Part shown: in pieces, positions 1 through 5,078 of the stretch
Layout: each line of letters begins with the position of its first letter
Position numbering within the stretch: the first letter of the stretch is position 1
From: an uncultured Lachnospiraceae bacterium
Lineage (GTDB): Bacteria > Bacillota > Clostridia > Lachnospirales > Lachnospiraceae
Reading direction: 5' to 3'
Assembly (NCBI GenBank): GCA_947591115.1
Contig: CANQCX010000143.1
Span: 1-5,078 of the forward strand
DNA length: 5,078 bases
Notes under the pieces: generated by a model
Seen by the model: only the letters and a program-made list of their open reading frames with translations
Databases searched by the model: none
What the model was told of the DNA's origin: nothing
Made by a program: the position numbers and the translations under genes

Positions 1-699
1 CTGCCACATGACGGGAGAGGAGGAGGCAATTCTTGTAATGTCCTTAAATCCGCCGGCGGCGATGGTCTTCATCGTTTCGTTTTCATCGTCGATCTCTTTT
101 ACCAGATTGACAAGGGAAAATGCGATCATATGCGGCAGATGGCTGATGGAAGCGGTCGCATAGTCGTGCTCCTCGTAATTTAAGATCAGCGGTATCGAGC
201 CGAGAGAGCGTACAAAATCCCGAAACTGGTACAAATCCTCTTGTTTGGTCAATGAGGAGGGCGTAATGATATAGTACGCGTTTTCTAAAAGATATTCGTC
301 GGCGTTTTGGATTCCGGTCTTTTCCGAACCGGTCATAGGATGGCCGCCGATAAAGTTTTTTTCCAGTCCCAGCGCCGCCGCTTCTTTGTGGATCTCCGTT
401 TTGGTGCTTCCGACATCCGTAAGAATGCAGTCTTCTTTAATGATCCCTTTTAATTTTTTCAGATATTCGATATTCTGCCGGACAGGCGCGCACAAGAAAA
501 TGCAGTCGCAGTCCGAAAACGCCTCCAGCGCAAGCGGCGTGCGGTTTTCGGTCAGTCCCATCCGGTACGCTTCCGCTATGGTTTCTTCATGACGCGCCGC
601 GGCGTATATTTCAATGTCCGGACGTTCTTTTTTTAATTTCTTGGCAATGGAGCCTCCGATCAGTCCGAAGCCGATAAATCCGATTTTTTGAAAATGCAT
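1..699 (-). CDS. tyrA: Prephenate dehydrogenase (TyrA), N-terminal 233 residues, 3' end outside window
   Basis: This enzyme oxidatively decarboxylates prephenate to 4-hydroxyphenylpyruvate, the committed cytoplasmic step to tyrosine. Translating the minus strand from the ATG at 699-697 gives an open frame to the window edge. The N-terminus has a Rossmann dinucleotide loop, GFGLIGG (residues 10-16). Next come the family signatures TDVGSTK (94-100), GGHPMTGSEKTG (118-129, with the prephenate-pocket His120), SHLPH (186-190, second conserved His187) and GFKDITRIA (217-225). These are hallmark TyrA blocks, so the identification is firm. The start is fixed by AGGAGG seven bases upstream. The C-terminal helical dimerisation part, and any ACT regulatory domain, lie beyond position 1 and cannot be judged. 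The end of beta-strand 2 reads YAAARH, without the acidic residue usual for NAD-specific forms, so NADP use is possible. It is transcribed divergently from the EF-G-like gene, probably from the promoter at 730-757. Confidence 0.96.
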   Translation of the reverse strand, partial: MHFQKIGFIGFGLIGGSIAKKLKKERPDIEIYAAARHEETIAEAYRMGLTENRTPLALEAFSDCDCIFLCAPVRQNIEYLKKLKGIIKEDCILTDVGSTKTEIHKEAAALGLEKNFIGGHPMTGSEKTGIQNADEYLLENAYYIITPSSLTKQEDLYQFRDFVRSLGSIPLILNYEEHDYATASISHLPHMIAFSLVNLVKEIDDENETMKTIAAGGFKDITRIASSSPVMWQ

Positions 700-706
700 A
701 AGAATT

Positions 707-712
707 CCTCCT
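707..712 (-). promoter_or_regulatory. Ribosome binding site of tyrA
   Basis: On the minus strand AGGAGG lies seven bases before the ATG at 699. It is a perfect anti-16S match at optimal spacing and fixes the tyrA start codon. Confidence 0.9.
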
Positions 713-729
713 GAAATGGTTCTTTTTTT

Positions 730-757
730 ATTTTACTCGATTTTCTCCTGACGTCAA
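730..757 (-). promoter_or_regulatory. Predicted sigma-A promoter for tyrA
   Basis: The minus strand reads TTGACG (757-752), a 16-base spacer, then TAAAAT (735-730). Each hexamer matches the sigma-A consensus at five of six positions. Transcription would start near 723, giving a leader of only about 20-25 bases that holds little beyond the ribosome binding site, so no T-box or other long leader control fits here. An 8-base palindrome, TGACGTCA (749-756), overlaps the -35 and could be an operator, or could be chance. Confidence 0.65.
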
Positions 758-773
758 ATGCTTCATAAAACTA

Positions 774-802
774 TTGTAAAACCTTTCAAAGATTAGTACA
801 AT
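774..802 (+). promoter_or_regulatory. Predicted sigma-A promoter for the EF-G-like/exported-protein unit
   Basis: TTGTAA (774-779) and TACAAT (797-802) are separated by exactly 17 bases, matching the sigma-A consensus at four and five of six positions. Transcription would begin near 808-810, leaving a leader of about 65 bases before the ATG at 874. The -35 lies 16 bases from the -35 of the divergent tyrA promoter, so the two promoters stand back to back without overlapping. Confidence 0.65.
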
Positions 803-860
803 ATAAATATACAGTCGTCAGGCACGCTGGGGTACGGTTATGCCTGCAAATATAGCAAAT

Positions 861-866
861 GGGAGG
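861..866 (+). promoter_or_regulatory. Ribosome binding site deciding the EF-G-like start
   Basis: GGGAGG lies seven bases before the ATG at 874. An in-frame ATG at 859 directly abuts this motif and has no ribosome binding site of its own. The start at 874 is therefore preferred, removing five residues (MGGLH) from the longest open frame. Confidence 0.88.
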
Positions 867-873
867 GTTACAT

Positions 874-2967
874 ATGAATGTATTCACAACGGACAAGATC
901 CGAAACGTAGTGCTTCTGGGACATGGGGGCTGCGGCAAGACGTCTCTTGCGGAGGCGATGGCTTATCTTGCCGGTCTTACCACAAGAATGGGAAATGTTT
1001 CAGACGGCAATACGATCAGCGATTATGACAAGGAGGAGGCAAAACGGCTGTTTTCCATCCATACGTCGCTGATTCCGATTCCCTGGCAGGATGTGAAGGT
1101 CAATATTTTAGACACTCCGGGATATTTTGATTTTGTCGGAGAAGCAGAGGAAGCCGTATCGGTTGCGGATGCCGCGATCATTGTCGTATCCGGCAAGTCG
1201 GGCATTGAGACCGGAACCAAACGCGCATGGGAGATCTGTGAAAAATACAAGCTTCCGCGCATGATCTTTGTGACGGATATGGATATTGACAATGCCAGCT
1301 ATCGTCAGGTCGTAGAGGATCTTCAGGCGTTATACGGCAAAAAGATCGCTCCGTTCCATCTTCCGATTCGGGAGAACGGACAGTTTGTCGGATATGTCAA
1401 TGTGGTACAGCAGAAGGCAAAACGGTGGAACGAAAAAGGAACGGTTGACAAATTCGACGTTCCGGAATATTCGATGGATAATTTAAGCATCTGCAGGGAA
1501 GCGCTGATGGAAGCGGTTGCGGAAACCAGCGAGGAATTCATGGAGCGTTATTTTAACGGCGACGAGTTTTCGGAGGATGAAATTCGTCAGGCGCTTCGGG
1601 TAAACGTCATTGACGGCTCGATCGTACCGGTCATGATGGGTTCGAATGTAATGGCAAGAGGCATGTACACGCTGCTGACCGACATCGTAAAATATTTTCC
1701 GAGTCCGGAGAAGCGTTCCTGCGCGGGCATCAACACCAAGACCAACGAGGTGTATCAGGCGGACTACGATTTTGCCAAACCGAAGTCGGCATATGTGTTC
1801 AAAACCATTGTCGATCCTTATATCGGGAAATATTCCCTGATCAAGGTCAATTCCGGCGTATTAAAGACGGACGATATTTTGTACAACTATCATCGGGACG
1901 CCGATGAAAAAATCGGCAGGCTCTACGTTCTGCGCGGCAATAAGGCGGAAGAGGTTCCGGAGCTTCACGCGGGGGACATCGGCGCTTTGGCGAAGCTGCA
2001 GAAGACGCTGACTACGGATTCCCTTTCGACCAGAAACAATCCGGTGGCGTACATCCGCGCCAATATTTCCAAACCGTATGTTTCGATGCGTTATAAGGCT
2101 AAGAACAAAGGGGACGAAGACAAAATTTCCCAGTCCGTCCAGAAATTGTTAATGGAAGATCTGACCTTAAATCACGTAAATGACAGTGAAAACGGACAGA
2201 CTTTATTATACGGAATGGGCGATCAGCATCTGGAAGTCGTTGCCAGCATCCTGCTGGACAAATACAAAGTAGAGATCGAACTGATGCGCCCGAAGGTTGC
2301 GTTCCGCGAAACCTTAAAAAAGAAGTCCGACGTAGAATACAAATATAAAAAACAGTCCGGCGGTCATGGACAATACGGTCACGTTAAGATGACCTTTGAG
2401 CCGTCGGGCGATCTGGACACGCCGTATACCTTTGAGCAGTGCGTAGTCGGAGGAGCCGTTCCGAAGAACTTCTTTCCGGCAGTGGAAAAGGGCATTGCAG
2501 AGGGCGTAAAACGGGGACCGCTTGCGGCATATCCGGTCATCGGCGTAAAAGCGGTGCTTTACGACGGCTCCTATCATCCGGTGGATTCCTCGGAGATGGC
2601 GTTTAAGCTGGCGGCGAAGCAGGCGTTTAAGAAAGGCTTCATGGAGGCCTCTCCGGTATTGCTGGAGCCGATCGCGTCGCTGAAAGTCGTCGTTCCGGAT
2701 GAATATACCGGAGATATCATGGGAGACCTGAATAAGCGCAGAGGGCGCGTGATGGGCATGAATCCGGTAGAAAACGGTTATCAGGAGATTGCGGCGGATA
2801 TTCCGTATCTGGAATTATACGGCTACAATACGCAGCTTCGTTCTATGACGAGCGGAAGCGGAACCTTCTCTTATGAATTTGCAAGATATGAACAGGCTCC
2901 GGAGGATGTAGCGAAACGTGAGATCGAAGCGAGGGCAGGCAAGCTTGAAGAAAATGATCTGGAATAA
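874..2967 (+). CDS. Elongation factor G-like translational GTPase (divergent EF-G paralogue)
   Basis: This 697-residue protein is full length for the EF-G family and shows all five domains in order. The G domain has a P-loop GHGGCGKTS (residues 16-24), switch II DTPGYFDF (80-87) and GSN (256-258) as G5. A beta-barrel domain II (about 303-383) and domain III (about 390-475) follow. Domain IV carries GGHGQYGHV (496-504) and DGSYHPVDSSEMAF (564-577). Domain V has EYTGDIMGDLNKRRG (610-624) and LRSMTSGSGTF (655-665). Ordinary EF-G drives tRNA-mRNA translocation and, with RRF, ribosome recycling. Differences from it are a Tyr for the catalytic switch-II His (DTPGH), TDMD (134-137) for the guanine-binding NKxD, and RLFSIHT (58-64) for the usual RGIT of switch I. 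It also stands outside a str operon. It is therefore probably an EF-G2-like paralogue of uncertain activity, although automatic pipelines may label it fusA. Intact domain IV-V motifs suggest it still binds ribosomes. The gene shares a transcript with the exported-protein gene 8 bases downstream. Confidence 0.93.
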   Translation: MNVFTTDKIRNVVLLGHGGCGKTSLAEAMAYLAGLTTRMGNVSDGNTISDYDKEEAKRLFSIHTSLIPIPWQDVKVNILDTPGYFDFVGEAEEAVSVADAAIIVVSGKSGIETGTKRAWEICEKYKLPRMIFVTDMDIDNASYRQVVEDLQALYGKKIAPFHLPIRENGQFVGYVNVVQQKAKRWNEKGTVDKFDVPEYSMDNLSICREALMEAVAETSEEFMERYFNGDEFSEDEIRQALRVNVIDGSIVPVMMGSNVMARGMYTLLTDIVKYFPSPEKRSCAGINTKTNEVYQADYDFAKPKSAYVFKTIVDPYIGKYSLIKVNSGVLKTDDILYNYHRDADEKIGRLYVLRGNKAEEVPELHAGDIGALAKLQKTLTTDSLSTRNNPVAYIRANISKPYVSMRYKAKNKGDEDKISQSVQKLLMEDLTLNHVNDSENGQTLLYGMGDQHLEVVASILLDKYKVEIELMRPKVAFRETLKKKSDVEYKYKKQSGGHGQYGHVKMTFEPSGDLDTPYTFEQCVVGGAVPKNFFPAVEKGIAEGVKRGPLAAYPVIGVKAVLYDGSYHPVDSSEMAFKLAAKQAFKKGFMEASPVLLEPIASLKVVVPDEYTGDIMGDLNKRRGRVMGMNPVENGYQEIAADIPYLELYGYNTQLRSMTSGSGTFSYEFARYEQAPEDVAKREIEARAGKLEENDLE

Positions 2968-2975
2968 AAGAGAAA

Positions 2976-4277
2976 ATGAAGTACCGAAATAGAATTCTTT
3001 CTGCATGTTTTGTCACATTGTTTCTTTTCGGACTGTACCGGCTGGCGCTGCAGCCGTCTGCCGGAGAAAACGATTCTCCGGCGGCGGTTCCGCCGATTTT
3101 GCAGTATTACGATTCCCTGCCGGGAAACGGCTGGCGCATTGTGTACAATGTAAACGGCGGCAGGAATCATCCGCAGAATCCGGTCTGTTTTTCGGGAAAA
3201 GAATTTCCGGCTGTTTTGCGGAGACCTTACCGGAGCGGGTATTATTTTTCCGGCTGGTATCTGGACAGCCGGTTTCGTATGCGCGTGGAAACCCTGCGCG
3301 ATCTGCCGGAGCGAAACGTCATGCTGTATGCGAAATGGACGCCGCGGATTGACAATGAATACAATGTGCAGAATTATCCGTACCGTTCCGCCGGTCTGAC
3401 GGAGCGCGATGTCGTTTATTTAAAAGACTGCACGTATCGTTTCTGGGAGGAATTGGAAATCCCCGGAATGCCGAGGACGCGGGACAACGATCTGTTGAAC
3501 AACTATATTTTCAGCTTGTCCCAATGTCCGCAGGGGTTGTGTCTGACGGACGAATTTGTGCTGTTGACCTCATATTCGGAAGAAGATGACTGTCTGGGAG
3601 AACTGATGGTGTTCGATCGGGAAAGCGGCAGGTATCTGGTCACGCTGGGGATGGATTCCCGAAGCCATTTGGGCGGGATCGCATACGATGGGGAAAATGT
3701 CTGGGTATGCAATTCCGAAAAAAATACCATTGAGCGGATTTCCTATGATTTTATTCAGCTAATGGCAAAAGAAAACGCCAATGAGGTTGTGGATGCCACC
3801 GAGCTGGTCGATACGTATCCGGTGCAGAATAAACCCTCCTGCATCGCATGGTACGGCGGAAGGCTTTGGATTGCGACGCATACCTTATATATCAATTCCC
3901 GAATGACCGCTTATTATTTTGACCGCCAAAAAGACGAGCTGCAGGCGCTCAGCCGCTACAAAATCCCGAGCAAGGTTCAGGGCATTGCGTTTGACGAAGA
4001 GGGGTTCGTATATCTGAGTACCTCCTACGGACGGAATATGTCTTCTTATATCAAAATCTATTCCTCCATCATCGATCTGGCTTCTCATCCGAACAGCTCG
4101 GCGTATACCATAGAACTGCCGCCGGGTTCGGAGGAAATTGATATCAGCGAAGGAATTTTATATGTGATCTTTGAATCGGCGGGAGAAAAATATCTGGAGG
4201 GAACGGACGGAAAAGGGCAGAGCCATTATCCGCTCGACCGGATCCTCATGGTTACGACCGCTTCGCTTCAGCAGTAG
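2976..4277 (+). CDS. Predicted exported/membrane-anchored protein with one InlB B-repeat and a propeller-like domain
   Basis: This 433-residue protein has no function I recognise. A basic N-terminus (KYRNR) and a hydrophobic stretch (about residues 7-20) suggest an uncleaved anchor or signal peptide; a cleavage site near PSA-GE (29/30) is not convincing. Residues 53-122 match the Listeria-Bacteroides/InlB B-repeat pattern: YNVNGG (57-62), an SGYYFSGWY block (87-95) and a closing YAKW (118-121). From about 187 to 400 the sequence repeats roughly every 50 residues, at GLCLTDEFVLL, GIAYDGENVWV, CIAWYGGRLWI, GIAFDEEGFVYL and EIDISEGILYV. This is the look of a beta-propeller such as NHL, YncE or SMP-30 types. 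The ATG lies 8 bases after the stop of the EF-G-like gene and has only a weak AAGAG site, so translation is probably coupled to the upstream gene. An LSAC lipobox-like motif (8-11) precedes the hydrophobic stretch and is not credible as a lipoprotein signal. A role in the cell envelope is inferred from the B-repeat only. Confidence 0.85.
   Translation: MKYRNRILSACFVTLFLFGLYRLALQPSAGENDSPAAVPPILQYYDSLPGNGWRIVYNVNGGRNHPQNPVCFSGKEFPAVLRRPYRSGYYFSGWYLDSRFRMRVETLRDLPERNVMLYAKWTPRIDNEYNVQNYPYRSAGLTERDVVYLKDCTYRFWEELEIPGMPRTRDNDLLNNYIFSLSQCPQGLCLTDEFVLLTSYSEEDDCLGELMVFDRESGRYLVTLGMDSRSHLGGIAYDGENVWVCNSEKNTIERISYDFIQLMAKENANEVVDATELVDTYPVQNKPSCIAWYGGRLWIATHTLYINSRMTAYYFDRQKDELQALSRYKIPSKVQGIAFDEEGFVYLSTSYGRNMSSYIKIYSSIIDLASHPNSSAYTIELPPGSEEIDISEGILYVIFESAGEKYLEGTDGKGQSHYPLDRILMVTTASLQQ
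3132..3341 (+). other. InlB B-repeat-like (Listeria-Bacteroides repeat) domain within the exported protein
   Basis: Residues 53-122 of the 433-aa protein read as a single copy of the roughly 70-residue beta-rich repeat found in many Gram-positive surface proteins. The order is a first strand with YNVNGG, a middle GY-F-GWY turn and a terminal LYAKW. In surface proteins this repeat often occurs in tandem; here only one copy is visible. Confidence 0.85.
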
Positions 4278-4321
4278 AGAGACAAACGCCTGCGTTCTGC
4301 GGTGCGCGATGTCTCTCTTTT
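4276..4321 (+). terminator. Probable intrinsic terminator of the EF-G-like/exported-protein unit
   Basis: AGAGAGACA (4276-4284) pairs perfectly with TGTCTCTCT (4310-4318). A second inner helix (CGCC 4287-4290 with GGTG 4301-4304, one G-U pair) extends the hairpin, which is followed by a short T-run to 4321. The stem overlaps the stop codon of the exported-protein gene and lies between two converging genes. The T-tract is short and the outer stem only moderately GC-rich, so termination strength is uncertain. On the minus strand no U-run follows, so it would mainly act on plus-strand transcription. Confidence 0.6.
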
Positions 4322-4325
4322 GATA

Positions 4326-4598
4326 TTATATGTTCTGGATCATCGAGAGTATTTTTTTGACGCGTTCCTGCTCCTCTAAAGGAAGATCACGAGACAAAAT
4401 TTCTCCGATCAGCTGTACCTCCGGTTTGCTGAAATGGATATTCTGTTTTTTGGCGAGATTCATGTTTGCGAGCAGAAACGGCATTGCGTCCTTCATGCTG
4501 GTCGGTTTTTCTTTTTGCGTAAAGGCAAGAATAAACTGCAGCTTCTGCGGATCCATTCCCCGCAGGGCAGGATTGTTTAAGATCATATCGTCAAGCAT
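4326..4598 (-). CDS. Small predicted all-helical protein, function unknown (90 aa)
   Basis: I do not recognise this protein. It is soluble, with no signal peptide or membrane segment, and reads as four or so amphipathic helices: residues 16-29 (DPQKLQFILAF), 34-50 (MKDAMPFLLANMNLAKK), 58-70 (KPEVQLIGEILSR) and 74-89 (LEEQERVKKILSMIQN). The length, and helices broken by Pro, suit a small interaction or adaptor protein, but that is inference. The start is the ATG at 4598-4596, with AGGAGG four bases upstream. A TTG five codons earlier lies in front of that site and is rejected. It begins 11 bases after the stop of the 109-aa gene, so the two are almost certainly cotranscribed and probably functionally linked. 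It ends facing the terminator of the plus-strand unit. A full-length frame on the opposite strand is Ser/Cys/Phe-rich and lacks a ribosome site. Confidence 0.8.
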   Translation of the reverse strand: MLDDMILNNPALRGMDPQKLQFILAFTQKEKPTSMKDAMPFLLANMNLAKKQNIHFSKPEVQLIGEILSRDLPLEEQERVKKILSMIQNI

Positions 4599-4602
4599 AT
4601 TG

Positions 4603-4608
4603 CCTCCT
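4603..4608 (-). promoter_or_regulatory. Ribosome binding site of the 90-aa gene
   Basis: AGGAGG on the minus strand sits in the 11-base gap after the stop codon (4612-4610) of the 109-aa gene and four bases before the ATG at 4598. It selects this ATG over the TTG at 4613 and over the ATG at 4586, which would be 16 bases away. Confidence 0.8.
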
Positions 4609-4609
4609 G

Positions 4610-4939
4610 TCAATTGAAAAATAATTCGTAGTTTTCCATTACGCTGAACAGATTTAAGATCGTATCGATCATTTCTTTTTCCTTTGGGTTACAGTAATCT
4701 TTTAAGGCAATCAGCATTGCGCTGCGCCGATCGGTTCCTTCCGGAATCTCACAGGCGGATAGTGCGCCCGAGCCGCTTGAAAAAAGACTGCTGGTATGCC
4801 GCAGCTCCAAATATTGGATCAGCATGGCAATCTGGCGTTTCCGCCGTCCCTCCAAGTAGGGGACAAGCGTCTTTAGCATCTGAAGCTCCCGCGTCTGTAC
4901 CATTTCGTCGTATGGAGTAAATAAATTCTGTTCTTCCAC
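4610..4939 (-). CDS. Small predicted helical protein, function unknown (109 aa, GTG start)
   Basis: I do not recognise this protein. It has no signal or membrane segment. A long N-terminal amphipathic region (about residues 10-46, containing RELQMLKTLVPYLE and RKRQIAMLIQYLEL) is followed by a Ser/Gly-rich linker (about 49-66, SSLFSSGSGALSA). Two C-terminal helices come next (70-82, and 85-104 with PKEKEMIDTILNLF). The first usable codon after an in-frame TAA is GTG at 4939-4937, with a modest AAAGG site six bases upstream (4946-4950). The first internal ATG, at codon 13, has no ribosome site, so GTG is chosen. It is the first gene of a pair with the 90-aa protein. The two share the same order of elements: a P-[YF]-L helix, a Q-hydrophobic-I helix, then an acidic/basic helix ending in IL. 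That hints at ancient paralogy or an assembling pair. Confidence 0.75.
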   Translation of the reverse strand: MEEQNLFTPYDEMVQTRELQMLKTLVPYLEGRRKRQIAMLIQYLELRHTSSLFSSGSGALSACEIPEGTDRRSAMLIALKDYCNPKEKEMIDTILNLFSVMENYELFFN

Positions 4940-4978
4940 TTTTTGCCTTTTTTATAAATATTATGAAGCCTCCGGTAG

Positions 4979-5030
4979 AATATGACGGAATTTTTCATAT
5001 AATGAAACGAATCGGATGGGAGGTTTTTTA
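4979..5030 (+). promoter_or_regulatory. Putative promoter/operator and ribosome binding site for the gene at 5031
   Basis: A perfect TATAAT (4998-5003) lies 27 bases before the ATG at 5031. No good sigma-A -35 is present 17 bases upstream (GTAGAA at 4975-4980 matches poorly). The -10 is embedded in an inverted repeat, TTTCAT (4993-4998), ATA, ATGAAA (5002-5007), which could be an operator. GGGAGG (5018-5023) is the ribosome binding site, seven bases from the ATG. Confidence 0.5.
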
Positions 5031-5078
5031 ATGGGAAGGCTGGTAATCGACAAAAACAGCGTTTATGAGATCGACGAG
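5031..5078 (+). CDS. Start of an unidentified protein, first 16 codons only
   Basis: The ATG at 5031 follows GGGAGG at a seven-base spacing and opens a frame reading MGRLVIDKNSVYEIDE to the window edge. The ribosome site is among the best in the window, so this is very likely a real gene start. Sixteen residues are too few for a family call. The segment is hydrophilic and lacks a signal peptide, so a cytoplasmic product is expected. It is divergent from the two small helical-protein genes and shares their 91-base upstream region. Confidence 0.75.
   Translation, partial: MGRLVIDKNSVYEIDE

Noticed and set aside
859..873. Upstream ATG giving a five-residue longer EF-G-like protein
   Set aside because: The ATG directly abuts the GGGAGG site that serves the ATG at 874, and no ribosome site precedes it.
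840..1028. Short plus-strand frame starting at ATG 840, a possible leader peptide
   Set aside because: It has no ribosome site before ATG 840 and mostly overlaps the EF-G-like gene in another frame; its residues are an out-of-frame reading of the P-loop region.
1023..1541. Minus-strand open frames inside the EF-G-like gene
   Set aside because: They are antisense to a clearly conserved gene, lack ribosome sites and show Ser/Ile-rich shadow composition.
874..2967. Tetracycline-resistance ribosomal protection protein (TetM type)
   Set aside because: The length (697) and the domain IV-V motifs match EF-G rather than the shorter TetM/TetO proteins; nothing around it indicates a resistance or mobile element.
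2997..3008. Lipobox-like LSAC in the exported protein, suggesting a lipoprotein
   Set aside because: The Cys is at residue 11 and the hydrophobic stretch lies mainly after it; a lipoprotein signal needs the hydrophobic core before the Cys.
4330..4617. Plus-strand 95-codon open frame opposite the 90-aa gene
   Set aside because: It has no ribosome binding site and a Ser/Cys/Phe-rich composition typical of antisense shadows. The minus-strand frame has AGGAGG and a coherent helical protein.
1..5078. CRISPR arrays, insertion sequences, att sites, tRNA/rRNA genes or phage genes
   Set aside because: No regularly spaced direct repeats, terminal inverted repeats flanking a transposase, or recognisable RNA gene sequences were seen on either strand.

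Overview
The window looks like chromosomal DNA of a Firmicute, most likely a clostridial/Lachnospiraceae-type gut or anaerobic bacterium. The support is strong purine-rich ribosome binding sites (AGGAGG, GGGAGG), sigma-A-like promoters, roughly balanced base composition, and protein sequences that resemble this group. The taxonomic call is inference from resemblance; no rRNA or other marker gene is present.

Layout, left to right. Positions 1-699 (minus strand) hold the first 233 codons of tyrA, prephenate dehydrogenase, which runs off the left edge. A short intergenic region (700-873) carries two back-to-back sigma-A-type promoters, one for tyrA and one for the plus-strand unit. Positions 874-2967 (plus) encode a complete elongation factor G-like translational GTPase, a divergent paralogue rather than the housekeeping str-operon EF-G. 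Eight bases after its stop, 2976-4277 (plus) encodes a predicted exported or membrane-anchored protein. It has an N-terminal hydrophobic segment, one InlB-type B-repeat and a region with five propeller-like repeats. A hairpin at 4276-4321 probably ends this unit. Converging on it from the right is a minus-strand pair of small, predicted all-helical proteins of unknown function (4326-4598, 90 aa; 4610-4939, 109 aa), 11 bases apart and so probably one operon. A 91-base divergent intergenic region (4940-5030) follows, then the first 16 codons of another plus-strand gene (5031 onward), cut by the window edge.

The genes do not form an obvious single pathway: aromatic amino-acid synthesis, a translation-factor paralogue, an envelope protein, and unknown small proteins. 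The points most worth a second look are the unusual GTPase motifs of the EF-G-like protein (TDMD where NKxD is expected, Tyr in place of the catalytic His), its tight coupling to an exported B-repeat/propeller protein, and the small helical protein pair. I see no CRISPR array, insertion sequence, phage gene, tRNA or rRNA, and no clear new system.
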